A stretch of 64,000 nucleotides of DNA from Thiomonas sp. X19 (GTDB lineage: Bacteria > Pseudomonadota > Gammaproteobacteria > Burkholderiales > Burkholderiaceae_C): positions 3,630,179 through 3,694,178 of the forward strand of contig NZ_LT605203.1 in assembly GCF_900089495.1 (NCBI RefSeq). Direction: 5' to 3'. Below are positions 18,030 to 26,511 of this stretch, piece by piece (the stretch's first letter is position 1; every line of letters starts with the position of its first letter). Position numbers and translations under genes: made by a program. Under the pieces are notes generated by a model that worked only from the letters and a program-made list of their open reading frames with translations, was not told the origin of the DNA and did no database searches.

Positions 18030-18814
18030 ATGTCTGCGCAATCCATTCCCCCCAATCTGGCCCCGGCCGGCGTTTCCGGCCGCGTCGCCCTGGTCACCGG
18101 CGCCTCGTCCGGTATCGGCGAAGCCACCGCCCTGCTGTTGTTGGCGCAGGCCGGCGCGCGCATTGCCATCTGCGCCCGCCGCGCCGACCGGCTCGAGGCG
18201 CTTGCCGCCAAGCTCCGCGCCCTGGCCGCCGAGGTGTTGGTGCTACCGGCCGATCTCGCGGACCTGCAAGCCGCGCAACAAGTCGTGCGCGACACCGAGG
18301 CCCACTTCGGCCGGCTCGACCTCCTGGTGAACAACGCCGGAGTGATGTATCTGGAGCCCATCGACACGGCCGATCTGGCACGCTGGCAGCACATGACGCA
18401 GCTCAACGTGCTGGGCCTCATCGCGACCTGCCAGGCGGCGCTGCCAGGCATGCGCGCACGCAAGGATGGACACATCATCAACATCGCCTCCACCGCGGGG
18501 CGCCAGGCCAACCCGAATGCGGGCGGCTACTCGGCGACGAAATGGGGCGTGGTGGGCTTCAGCGAGTCGCTGCGGCGCGAAACCTACAAGGACAATATCC
18601 GCGTGACGGTGATCGAGCCCGGCGTGGTGGAAACCGAGTTGCGCGAGCACATCGCCCACGGTCCGACGCAAGCCGCCCTCAACGCCTGGGCGGATGGCAT
18701 GCGCCAGAGTTGCAAAGCGCGGATATCGCCCGCACCATCGTGTTCTGCGCCGGCCAGCCAGCGCATGTGAACATCAACGAAATCCTGATGCGGCCGACCG
18801 ACCAGGAACGCTGA
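18030..18814 (+). pseudogene. SDR-family oxidoreductase with a frameshift near the C-terminus
   Basis: Classical short-chain dehydrogenase: VALVTGASSGIGEAT, LVNNAGVMYLEP, INIASTAGRQ and the catalytic YSATKWGVVGFSESLRRE are intact. At about 18705-18712 the frame shifts. The open frame continues with unrelated residues to 18770, while the expected tail LQSADIARTIVFCAGQP, then HVNINEILMRPTDQER, is encoded in the +1 frame and ends at 18814. One missing base around CGCCAGAG explains it. All catalytic residues precede the break, so a 246-residue product might still fold partly. It could also be a sequencing error. Confidence 0.8.
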
Positions 18815-18843
18815 CCGTTCGCTCCAACCCAAGGAAAGCCCCC

Positions 18844-19161
18844 ATGATTCTCGAACTTGCCGACATCCGCATCCAGCCTGGCCGCCAGGCCGAATTCGAC
18901 GCCGCCATCGTGCGCGGCGTCGAAACCGTCATTGCCCATGCCAAGGGTTTTTGCGGCTACAGGATCAACAAGGGGGTGGAGAGCCCCGAGCGCTACCTGC
19001 TGATGATTTTCTGGGCCACGCTGGAAGACCACATGGTGGGCTTTCGCCAGTCGGAAGCCTTCGCTGAGTGGCGGGGCATCGTCGGCCCGTTCTTCGCCAC
19101 GGCGCCGCAGGTCGAGCACTACACCCTGCTCGCCAAGTCGGTCGAAACTCCGGGCCACTGA
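18844..19161 (+). CDS. Antibiotic biosynthesis monooxygenase (ABM) domain protein
   Basis: A 105-residue dimeric ferredoxin-like (ABM) domain: MILELADIRIQPGRQAEFD, GFCGYRINKGVESPERYLLMIFW, and SEAFAEWRGIVGPFF followed by VEHY. Small ABM proteins include quinol monooxygenases and heme-degrading enzymes, and many have no assigned reaction. AAGGAAAG lies seven bases before the ATG. It lies 29 bp after the frameshifted SDR and was probably co-transcribed with it. Confidence 0.85.
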   Translation: MILELADIRIQPGRQAEFDAAIVRGVETVIAHAKGFCGYRINKGVESPERYLLMIFWATLEDHMVGFRQSEAFAEWRGIVGPFFATAPQVEHYTLLAKSVETPGH

Positions 19162-19244
19162 CCGCCATCTGCCCCGCCATACTGGCGGGGATGTCATCCA
19201 GCGGCCGATGGCAATTTGAGGGTGATGAACCTATCATTTATCGC

Positions 19245-19907
19245 ATGGCACAAAATCACTCGATTCCTGCGGTCTCGCGTGCCCAAACCCTCGGCGAGGA
19301 GATCGCCAACAGCCTGAGCCACGGCCTGGGCTTGGCGCTGGCTATCGCTGCGCTTCCCATCCTCGTCGTTCATTCCACCGAGCAAGGAAGTGCGGCCACC
19401 CTCGCCGGCGACATCACCTTCGGCAGCAGCGCCATCCTGCTCTACCTCGTCTCCACGCTTTACCACGCCCTGCCCCACCAACGCGTCAAAAGCGTGTTGC
19501 AGGTCGTCGATCATGTCGCCATCTACCTGTTCATTGCCGGCACCTACACACCCTTCACCCTGGGCGTGCTGCACGGCACCTGGGGCTGGACCCTGTTCGG
19601 CCTGATCTGGGCCCTCGCCCTGGCAGGCCTGTTTTTCAAAATCATGGGTGGCACGCGTTATCCCCGTCTTTCCACATTCCTCTACCTGGCCATGGGCTGG
19701 GTGGTGCTGATCGCCATACGCCCGCTCTGGCTCCACATGCCCACCCCAGGCCTGGCGCTGCTGCTGGCGGGTGGCGTGTCCTACACGCTTGGCGTGGTGT
19801 TTTTCGTGCTCGACGACAAAGTGCCCTACACGCATTTCGTCTGGCACCTGTTCGTGCTCGCCGGTACCGTGTTCCATTTCTTCGCGGTGCTGCTATACGC
19901 GGCGTAA
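19245..19907 (+). CDS. Hemolysin III / PAQR family channel protein
   Basis: A 220-residue, seven-helix membrane protein of the hemolysin III (YqfA, PAQR) family. It shows EEIANSLSHGLGLALAI, SSAILLYLVSTLYHALP with the conserved S/H, VDHVAIYLFIAGTYTPF, and the final HFVWHLFVLAGTVFHFFAVL with the metal-binding histidines. I used ATG 19245; an ATG at 19191 in the same frame would add 18 residues and neither has a clear ribosome binding site. Cytolytic activity is not implied by the family name. Confidence 0.9.
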   Translation: MAQNHSIPAVSRAQTLGEEIANSLSHGLGLALAIAALPILVVHSTEQGSAATLAGDITFGSSAILLYLVSTLYHALPHQRVKSVLQVVDHVAIYLFIAGTYTPFTLGVLHGTWGWTLFGLIWALALAGLFFKIMGGTRYPRLSTFLYLAMGWVVLIAIRPLWLHMPTPGLALLLAGGVSYTLGVVFFVLDDKVPYTHFVWHLFVLAGTVFHFFAVLLYAA

Positions 19908-19990
19908 TCGGCACTCACGTCAGCACATAGTTTTTCGGAGGCGGTTGCTGTGGCAGGTGCGCCTCCCCCCAGCATTTCCCGCAGCGTGAT

Positions 19991-20695
19991 TCAATGCCCA
20001 TCGATAGGTGTTCCAGTGGCAGATCGATCATTGGGCAGGATGCCGAAGGGCTCCTCCAATTCCTCGTTCAATGAATCCAGCGCCAAGAAGGTGTAGGCCA
20101 CGAACGTCACAATCAATGGCGTCATGACACCAATGCTGTTGACCAAGCCGAACGGCAGCAAAAAGCAATACAGGTAGACCGTGCGATGCACGATCACCGA
20201 GTATGTGTAGGGAATCGGCGTGTTCGCAATGCGTTCACAGCCTCCAACGACAGCGGCCATTTCGCTGAGCGTCTGGTCCATGGTTGCAGCCAACTGAGGG
20301 TTGAGCCGTCCCTCGGACATCGCAGCCCCAAGCGCTCTTCCCAGATACAAAAGAAGCAGCGTCGGCACCGAATGCACCCGTGCGATTTGCGTCTGCACTG
20401 ACTCTGGAAGCAGTGGCCTCAACTGGCTCTCGGGGTCGGTCGCCCTGAGTTGGTGCCGCAATGGGCCGACCTTCCAACCCGGGATGCCGCCTCCGCTCAT
20501 CGTGATGGCTGATGCCATGGTTGCGATGATGAGCAATTGCATCCAGATCTTGGGAAGCACGTCATGCGTCAGGTGGAAAAAGTTCGTTTGCGCAACTGTA
20601 CGCAAGCGACGGCCATGCCGCACGTTCCAGCAGGCGCAGGCCTCAACCATTGAGGCGGTCGCCTGGCCGCTGGCGCTCAGCATGCCGCCGCACAT
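19991..20695 (-). pseudogene. Bestrophin-like (UPF0187) anion channel remnant with internal deletion
   Basis: The C-terminal half is typical bestrophin-like: ERIANTPIPYTYSVIVHR, FGLVNSIGVMTPLIVTF and LNEELEEPFGILPND. The start of the family also appears (HDVLPKIWMQLLIIATMASA). Between them the expected membrane segment with the GFRNNxxYDRWWE motif is missing: the reading runs straight from PGWKVG to PLRHQLRATDP. About 70-80 residues appear to be lost without a frameshift. The 40 residues before the first family segment are unlike normal N-termini. I treat it as a decayed gene. ATG placement at 20695 is nominal. Confidence 0.7.
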
Positions 20696-20707
20696 GCACA
20701 GTCAAAA

Positions 20708-20733
20708 TTGAACAGTAAAACTGTACAGTTCAA
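20708..20733. promoter_or_regulatory. Palindromic operator before the marR fragment
   Basis: TTGAACAGTA (20708-20717) and TACAGTTCAA (20724-20733) form an inverted repeat with one mismatch, enclosing the perfect 12-bp palindrome AACTGTACAGTT (20719-20730). It lies 25 bp before the marR start and just upstream of the divergent bestrophin remnant. MarR proteins usually bind such sites in their own promoter. Confidence 0.55.
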
Positions 20734-20757
20734 CTGCATATGCGATGCAATTTTTGC

Positions 20758-21041
20758 ATGGTCAAGCATTCAGGCACATCAGAGGTTTCACGACTGTCAA
20801 CTCTGGCGGGTGAGTTCCGTGTTTCGATTGGCAAACTGAACCGACGGCTGCGAGAGCAGGCGCATCCGCGGGATTTCACCTCGGCCCAGAAATCAGTCCT
20901 CCATCGGCTGGAGCGTGATGGACCTGCAACGGTGTCCATGCTGGCGAGAGCCGAGAGCGTCCGCACGCAGTCCATGCGGGTCACGGTTTCCAGCCTGGAG
21001 GCGGCGGGTCTGGTGGGCGGTGAGACCGACCAGACCGATGG
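20758..21041 (+). pseudogene. MarR-family regulator, N-terminal fragment
   Basis: About 95 residues of a MarR winged-helix repressor: LSTLAGEFRVSIGKLNRRLR, FTSAQKSVLHRLERDG, MLARAESVRTQSMRVTVSSL and EAAGLVGGETDQTDGR. This is the dimer helix, recognition helix and part of the wing. After DGR the frame continues into unrelated residues, because the sequence switches to an isochorismatase fragment in another frame. The C-terminal dimerisation helices are gone, so it is almost certainly inactive. Confidence 0.75.
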
Positions 21042-21257
21042 CCGGCATGGCGCCGGGGCGAACGGAGCAGGCTCGACGCAGCCTGGATTTCCCCGCGGGA
21101 TGGACGGATCTCATCCCCGAGTTGAACCAGCAGCCAACCGATCACACGATCACGAAGTACACGCCCGGGGCGTTCATGAAGACGGCTCTCGAGGAGCATC
21201 TTCGAGGCATGGGGGTCACGCAGGTTGTGCTCGCAGGCATCTCGACCAGCAGCGGGC
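21042..21257 (+). pseudogene. Isochorismatase-family hydrolase, internal fragment
   Basis: In frame 3, GMAPGRTEQARRS, DFPAGWTDLIPELNQQ, DHTITKYTPGAFMKTALEEH and GMGVTQVVLAGISTS match the middle of isochorismatase-like cysteine hydrolases up to the strand before the nucleophile. The cysteine/serine nucleophile region after GISTS is lost, because the sequence switches at about 21257 into an AAA+ ATPase on the opposite strand. There is no start codon in place. It is a relic caught between two deletion junctions. Confidence 0.7.
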
Positions 21258-22052
21258 GCTGCAGGCGTTGCGCCAGCCAGCGGGCGTAGGCGGTCTTACC
21301 CGTGCCTGGCGGCCCATACAGGCACAGCCGGGCGCTGCCGCTGTGGGCGATGCCGTCGGCCAAGGCGGCGAGGTCGGCGTCGGTGTGCACGTAGGCGGGG
21401 TCGTAGACCTCGGGCAGGCGGCTGGGGTCGTGCGCCGGGATGCAGGCGTGGCCTTGTGCCTGCAGGGTGTTGTTCACCAGTTGCAGCAGGGCCGGTGCGG
21501 CCTGTTCCGTCGGCAGTCGGGCTTCGATGGTGCGCAGCACGGCGCCGGCACGGGTGAGCACGGCAGGGGCGAGAACGTCGCTTGCGGCCAGCGCCTGCAC
21601 GGTGGCGGCATCAACCTGCGGGCCGACGCAGGCGGCGGCGATGCGCTGGCGGACGGGCTGCGGCGGCACCGGCAGTTCCAGCACGAAATCGAAGCGGCGG
21701 ATGTAGGCGCTGTCCAGGTTGGCAACGGCGTTGGTCAGCCAGAAGGTGGGCACGGTGTTGCCTTCCAGAGTCTGGTTGATCCAGCCCTTGCAGCGGCGGC
21801 CGGCGCCGGACCGCACGACGGCGGCGCCGAACAGGCCGGGCAGGCTGTCGCCCTGGAACACGTCTTCGATCTCGTCGAACAGCAACATGGCCTGCTCGCG
21901 CCGCAGAAAGCGCTGCGCGGCGCGGAAGGCCTGAATGCGGTCTTCGCCGCTGATGGGGTCCTGGTCTTCGTCCTCGTAGGCGACCTCGAACAGGTCGCAA
22001 CCGAGTTCCTGCGCCAGGGTGCGGCTGAGTTCCGTCTTGCCCGTTCCGGGCG
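21258..22052 (-). pseudogene. AAA+ ATPase, C-terminal fragment (split gene, also 3'-truncated)
   Basis: Reads in from the right end as PGTGKTELSRTLAQELGCDL, Walker B AMLLFDEIEDVFQ, sensor-1-like FWLTNAVANLD and arginine-finger region YIRRFDFVLELP. A second AAA module follows, GPPGTGKTAYARWLAQRLQR, that stops at LLVEMPAS where foreign sequence begins. The first bases complete the Walker A motif of the other half of the gene at 24644-25439. Removing the element between them restores the codons for GPPGTGKT in frame. So the gene was interrupted by insertion and independently lost its 3' end. Confidence 0.85.
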
Positions 22053-22097
22053 AAGCAGTCACATACTGCCCGCGAACAGCTCGTCGAGCTGGCTCGC

Positions 22098-22523
22098 ATC
22101 AACTATCCGTTCCATCCCCGGACGGGTCATGAAGTTGAGGTGCTCGGCCGAGTCAGGCATGGAACCGAAGACTTCCTGATTGTCCGTCAGCCCGACGGCA
22201 CGAGGGCGCATCTACCGCAGTGGATGACACTACCTGCGGCCGGCGATGTGCCCACGCACTGGCCTCCGCGGATGTTGCTGCGCTGCCTGCTTGCGCTGCG
22301 AGGCGAACTCGACGCAGTCCTATGTTCATCGACCATTTCCCAGGCACACGGAGGCGTCGATGAAGCCAACCCCGCCGCGAGCGATCCCGCTCGTGCAAGC
22401 CGACCTGTTCGACGCCGCAACGGCGCCAGCACCACTGACGCGATTGCAGCAGCGTCACGACGACCTCGTCGAACTGCTGAGCCAACTCCTGTGGCAGGTG
22501 GCAAGTCAGTCCGACGTCGTTGA
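22098..22523 (+). CDS. Small element-encoded protein of the type found before serine recombinases (DUF5372-like)
   Basis: The conserved-looking part reads INYPFHPRTGHEVEVLG, then RHGTEDFLIVRQPDG and AHLPQWMTLPAAGD. This resembles the small proteins encoded just before recombinases in related elements (DUF5372-like; assigned from memory). No ATG or GTG precedes the conserved start: 22098 is ATC, the nearest start codon is GTG 22140, and CTG 22089 is another option. The tail after about 22360 overlaps the next ORF and is probably not conserved. Translation start and function are both open. Confidence 0.5.
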   Translation: MNYPFHPRTGHEVEVLGRVRHGTEDFLIVRQPDGTRAHLPQWMTLPAAGDVPTHWPPRMLLRCLLALRGELDAVLCSSTISQAHGGVDEANPAASDPARASRPVRRRNGASTTDAIAAASRRPRRTAEPTPVAGGKSVRRR

Positions 22524-22560
22524 ACACATGGAGGATGACGATGAACAAGATCAACCCTGA
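22360..22560 (+). CDS. Small element-encoded protein, 66 residues
   Basis: Begins MKPTPPRAIPLVQADLFD and continues with a helical, acidic region (RHDDLVELLSQLLWQVASQ). GGAGG lies six bases before the ATG and the stop overlaps the recombinase start by 20 bases, so it is translationally coupled to it. I recognise no domain. Its place between a DUF5372-like ORF and a recombinase suggests an accessory role in insertion or excision, which is inference. Confidence 0.6.
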   Translation: MKPTPPRAIPLVQADLFDAATAPAPLTRLQQRHDDLVELLSQLLWQVASQSDVVEHMEDDDEQDQP

Positions 22561-24613
22561 GCACTTGGCGCGTGGCGCCTACGTGTACGTGCGCCAGTCC
22601 ACAGCCGATCAGTTGCGCCACAACCATGAGAGTCGCCGGCGCCAATACGCCCTGGCCGATCGGGCACGCGCGCTCGGTTGGACCGAGGTCGTGGTCATCG
22701 ACGACGACCTCGGTGTGTCCGCCGGCGGCGTCGCACGGCCAGGCTTTGAGCGACTGCTGGCGGCGATCTGCAGCGGCCAGGTCGGCGCCGTGGTGTCCAT
22801 TGAGGCATCGCGCCTGGCACGCAACGGTCGCGACTGGCACACGCTGCTGGAATTCTGCGCACTGGTGGGCAGCCTCATCGTCGACGAAGACGGCATTTAT
22901 GATCCACGCAGCGTCAACGACCGGTTGCTGCTGGGCATGAAGGGCACGATGTCGGAGATGGAGTTGTCCCTCCTTCGCCAACGATCCGTCGAAGCCCTCA
23001 AGCTCAAGGCGGCGCGGGGTGATCTGCACACGACGGTGGCGATCGGCTATGTGCGCAGCGAGGGCGACCGGATTGAACGCGACGCCGATCTGCGCATCCG
23101 CGAAGCGATCGCGGCCGTGTTCCGTCGATTCGCACAGGCCGGCAGCGTGCGCCAGGCGCTGCTGTGGTTCCGACAAGAGCGCATTGATCTGCCCTCGGCG
23201 GTCTACGAGAACGGCCGGCGCTGCGTGATCTGGCGTCTGCCGGTCTATAACGCGGTGCTCAAGATTCTCACCAATCCCGTCTATGCCGGCGCCTATGCGT
23301 TTGGCCGCACCGAGACACGCGTCCGGATCGAAGCCGGCCGCAAGCGCGTCGTGCACGGCCATCGTCGTGCCCAGGAGCACTGGCAGGTCTTGATCCAGGA
23401 GCACCACGAGGGGTACATTGATTGGCCGACCTATGAGCACAACCAGCGCGTGATCGCCGACAACACCAACATGCGCGGCAGCATGGCGCGCGGCGCACCC
23501 CGGCGCGGAGAGGCATTGCTGGCCGGGTTGCTGCGATGCGCGCACTGTGGTCGCAAGCTGCACGTCGCCTACAGCGGCAGCGACGGCACCATCGCCCGCT
23601 ATCACTGCAAGGGGGCCGCGATCAATCATGGCGCGGTGCCTGGATGCATTTCTTTCGGCTCGCTGCGCGTGGACGAGGCCGTCTCCGGCGAAGTGCTGAG
23701 CGTGCTGCTGCCGCTTGGGGTGCAGGCCGCACTGCGTGCCATCGAGCACCATGCCAACGATGAGCACGCGACGCGGCGCCAGCTCGAACTCGCGTTGGAG
23801 CAGGCGCGCTTTGAGGCGGCGCGTGCGCAGCGGCAGTTCGACGCCGTTGACCCCGGCAATCGACTGGTGGCCGCCGAACTTGAGCGGCGCTGGAACGAGC
23901 GCCTCTCCGAGGTTACCCGGCGCGAGGCGGAGATCAAGACGCTGCAGACCGTGACCGAATGGAGCCTGACGCCACAGCAGCGCGACGACCTCATGGCCCT
24001 GGGCACCGACTTGCCGCGGGTGTGGTCCCATCCTTCGGCCAGCAACGCCGTGCGCAAGCGCATCCTGCGCTGCGTGATCAGGGAGATCGTGGCGCGCGTG
24101 GACGAGGCGCGCATCGAACTCGTCATGCATTGGCAGGGAGGCGACCACACCGAATTGAGCGTGGTGAAGAACCGCACGGGACAGCACCGCTGGACCACCG
24201 ATGTTGGGGTCCAGGTTCTGATCGTGCAGCTCGCACGCCAGTTGGGTGACGCTGGCATCGCCTCGTTGCTGAATCGTCTCGGCCACCGGACTGGCAAAGG
24301 GCATACCTGGACGGAAATGCGGGTGCGTTCGTTCCGCGGCGACCACCACATTGCGGTCTACCAAAATGGAGAGCGCGAAGCGCGTGGTGAGTTGACTCTG
24401 GAGCAAGCCGCTGAAGCGCTCGGGACGAGCAAGATGACGGTGCTGCGCATGATCAGCGTCGCTACACTTCCCGCCACGCAGGCCTGCAAGGGCGCGCCTT
24501 GGGCCATCAAGGCCGCCGATTTACAGCGTCCCGAGGTCCGCGCATCGGTCTCATCGCCTGGCGTGCGTCCGCTCCCAGACGATCCTCGACAGATTTCTCT
24601 TGAACTTCAATAA
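22541..24613 (+). CDS. Large serine recombinase
   Basis: A 690-residue serine recombinase. The catalytic N-terminal domain has AYVYVRQSTADQLRHNHESR with the nucleophile near Ser20, DDLGVSAGGVARPGFERLL, EASRLARNGRDWHTLL and MSEMELSLLRQRS. The recombinase domain follows with ILTNPVYAGAYAFGRTETR, then a zinc ribbon (LRCAHCGRKL, PGCISFG), a coiled segment at about residues 405-460, and a C-terminal helix-turn-helix (LTLEQAAEALGTSKMTVLRM). GGAGG precedes ATG 22541. The enzyme looks intact and is the likely agent of the insertion into the AAA+ gene. Confidence 0.9.
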   Translation: MNKINPEHLARGAYVYVRQSTADQLRHNHESRRRQYALADRARALGWTEVVVIDDDLGVSAGGVARPGFERLLAAICSGQVGAVVSIEASRLARNGRDWHTLLEFCALVGSLIVDEDGIYDPRSVNDRLLLGMKGTMSEMELSLLRQRSVEALKLKAARGDLHTTVAIGYVRSEGDRIERDADLRIREAIAAVFRRFAQAGSVRQALLWFRQERIDLPSAVYENGRRCVIWRLPVYNAVLKILTNPVYAGAYAFGRTETRVRIEAGRKRVVHGHRRAQEHWQVLIQEHHEGYIDWPTYEHNQRVIADNTNMRGSMARGAPRRGEALLAGLLRCAHCGRKLHVAYSGSDGTIARYHCKGAAINHGAVPGCISFGSLRVDEAVSGEVLSVLLPLGVQAALRAIEHHANDEHATRRQLELALEQARFEAARAQRQFDAVDPGNRLVAAELERRWNERLSEVTRREAEIKTLQTVTEWSLTPQQRDDLMALGTDLPRVWSHPSASNAVRKRILRCVIREIVARVDEARIELVMHWQGGDHTELSVVKNRTGQHRWTTDVGVQVLIVQLARQLGDAGIASLLNRLGHRTGKGHTWTEMRVRSFRGDHHIAVYQNGEREARGELTLEQAAEALGTSKMTVLRMISVATLPATQACKGAPWAIKAADLQRPEVRASVSSPGVRPLPDDPRQISLELQ

Positions 24614-24643
24614 CGTGGTGAGGTGAGCATCATGTCGCGTGAT

Positions 24644-25439
24644 CGGGCGGGCCATACAGCAGCACATTCACACCGGGCCGTTGCTGCGCCTGCGCCTCGC
24701 GCAGGTAGGCCAAGAGCATCTGCAGATTCAGGCCGAGGTGCGGATAGTCGTCGAGCTGCAGTGTGGGCGGCGCGCTGCGGGCGATCACGCCGCGCAGCAA
24801 GGTCATGGGATCGGCGTCGGGCGCGAGGATGGTGTCGACGAACTGTTCGGACAACAACTCCAGCTTGTTGCACAGCACATCGTCCCTCAGGAGGCCTTCG
24901 GTCTTGACCAGCCCGCTGCGCGCGAGCTGTCCGCGCGGCGACAGCGCCTGCTTCACCGCATCGGCCGGCAAGCCCAGAATGTGCTGCAGCATGGTGAAAA
25001 TCCTGGCAGTCGACAGACGGCCTAGGTTGTCTGCCGCGTCGTCGAGCTCGCGCACGCCGTGCAGCAGGCAGACGAATTCGAGGATGCGACATTCGGCTTC
25101 TGACAGATGCACCAGCGCGGCCAACCGGGCGACGTTGTCCGCCAGCGCCTGGGGAACGCCGATCTCGCCGGCGCTGCGCTCGGCCCGGTCCCACAGGGGC
25201 TTGAGTTGACGCTTGATGTGGCGCTCCCGCGTCGCAGGGGTGGCCTCGTCGTCGATCTCGCGCGGGCGCACACCCACGCGCTCGAGCAGCGGCATGCTCC
25301 CGACTCCCTCCATCAGCAGACGGTGCAAGCCGCCCAGCGGCAGCAGGATACGCAGGATCCAAAGCTGCACGATGGGGTCGAGGGGGAGAGTGCTTGTGGC
25401 TGGACGGTCGGGTTCGAAATCGAGGTGGCGGTGTCGCAT
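24644..25439 (-). pseudogene. AAA+ ATPase, N-terminal fragment
   Basis: Starts at ATG 25439 with AGGAGG five bases upstream and reads about 265 residues of a helical N-terminal domain (LGGLHRLLMEGVGSMPLLER, LSEAECRILEFVCLLHGV, GLNLQMLLAYLREAQ). It ends NVLLYGPP, the first residues of Walker A, then runs four codons into the serine-recombinase element (DHAT) and stops. The rest is at 21258-22052. The promoter and ribosome binding site are intact, so a truncated protein could still be made. Confidence 0.85.
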
Positions 25440-25715
25440 AGCGTCCTCCTGAAGTTGAGGACATTGTGCGCGGCATGGGCGACAGAATAGGTCGCATGCA
25501 CACTGAAATCGCACTGAATGGGTTGGGCCGCAGATGACCGGCCGCGTTGGTGTCCACCTTCAGGAACGGACATGGCGGACCGTCGGTCTGATCACCGAAG
25601 GAGCGCCGGGCTCGCTACGCGGCTTGATCCTTGAATAGGCCGGAGAAATAGTGCCCCATTCATAATCTTTGGATGCAGGAGGACTGGCATCGGCCCTCCC
25701 GCATCCACGCCCATT

Positions 25716-26003
25716 TCACCTGTCCCCGTCATGCCTATGTTGTTGAACCGGCACGAGACGGCTAGCCTGCTCAGGCGTCATGCCAAGCTTGTCGATCAGC
25801 CACTGGCACACATCATCGGGGACGTAGCGATGAAACTTGCCCAGCAGATGGGATGGGGGCAGGCTGGACGGGTCACGGTACCGTTTTTGCTTGATCGTGG
25901 CTGGCCTGTAGCCCAGCATGTAGGCAATGTCACGGTCGGTGAGCAAGAACGCCACCCCCATCGCCAAGAGGCGGTCAAGATCAGACTTCTTTTTTGCTGC
26001 CAT
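25716..26003 (-). CDS. Small DNA-binding protein, possible excisionase or regulator
   Basis: A 95-residue basic protein: MAAKKKSDLDRLLAMGVAFL, then LTDRDIAYMLGYRPATIKQK, which reads as a helix-turn-helix, and FHRYVPDDVCQWLIDKLGM. That is the pattern of AlpA/excisionase-like regulators, in which a helix-turn-helix is followed by a wing near an arginine/tyrosine. GGAG lies seven bases before ATG 26003. It lies in the same mobile stretch as the integrase at 27102-28343, for which it could be the partner; this is inference. Confidence 0.55.
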   Translation of the reverse strand: MAAKKKSDLDRLLAMGVAFLLTDRDIAYMLGYRPATIKQKRYRDPSSLPPSHLLGKFHRYVPDDVCQWLIDKLGMTPEQASRLVPVQQHRHDGDR

Positions 26004-26116
26004 AGTCACACTCCGCCCCAGCTTGCGCCGGGGATGGGACGGACGTGCAGATCAACGAAGTGGTTTGCGCACGACCGCCCGCGTTGATTGATGCCTGGAT
26101 TGATCCAGGCGCTGCG

Positions 26117-26437
26117 TCAATCGCGGGCGGTGTGGCGAGGAGGCGGGGTGTCAGGTGCCGGCTTGCGGCTGGGTGGGGTGATGTCGGGCAAACCGGGCGC
26201 TGGAGTCAATCCCCCAGGTCGTGAACCCAAGGCTTCCATGGCGATGGTGGTGGCCATGGTCAGCAGCCAGACGATGCCGAGGACGTAGACCACATGAATC
26301 ACCGCCATCCAGCCGCCAGCGGCTTGCGGCGGGTGGCCGGTCAGGGACCACAGCATGATCAAGGCGGCCACCAGCATCGGCCACGCGCGCAAGGCGGGTC
26401 GCAGTTGGTTGTCGATGTGGCGCAGGGCTTGCATCAT
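26117..26437 (-). CDS. Small membrane protein of unknown function
   Basis: A 106-residue protein with two hydrophobic segments (AWPMLVAALIMLWSL and VIHVVYVLGIVWLLTMATTI) and a proline-rich C-terminal tail (PAPGLPDITPPSRKPAP). I do not recognise the family. It lies between the small DNA-binding gene and the HigBA pair. It may be cargo of the tRNA-Ser integrated region. Confidence 0.45.
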   Translation of the reverse strand: MMQALRHIDNQLRPALRAWPMLVAALIMLWSLTGHPPQAAGGWMAVIHVVYVLGIVWLLTMATTIAMEALGSRPGGLTPAPGLPDITPPSRKPAPDTPPPRHTARD

Positions 26438-26511
26438 GGCTGTGTTTTTATGTGGTACTGATCATAACACCAGTTTTCCGTCATTCTGGGTGGCTTGTTG
26501 CGGATTGGTGT

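Larger units (their letters stand above)
22053..24649. mobile_element. Serine-recombinase element inserted in an AAA+ ATPase gene
   Basis: About 2.6 kb bounded by a 6-bp direct repeat CGGGCG (22047-22052 and 24644-24649). It carries two small ORFs and a 690-residue serine recombinase, all on the plus strand. The flanks are two halves of one AAA+ ATPase gene, and deleting one repeat plus the element rejoins them in frame. No long terminal inverted repeats are visible, as expected for serine-recombinase insertions. Confidence 0.85.

Noticed and set aside
22187..24406. A 739-residue minus-strand frame opposite the serine recombinase
   Set aside because: The recombinase has all catalytic and zinc motifs; the reverse frame has none.
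22053..24649. Terminal inverted repeats of the serine-recombinase element
   Set aside because: Comparing both ends inward gives only scattered short matches; the 6-bp direct repeat is the only convincing boundary.
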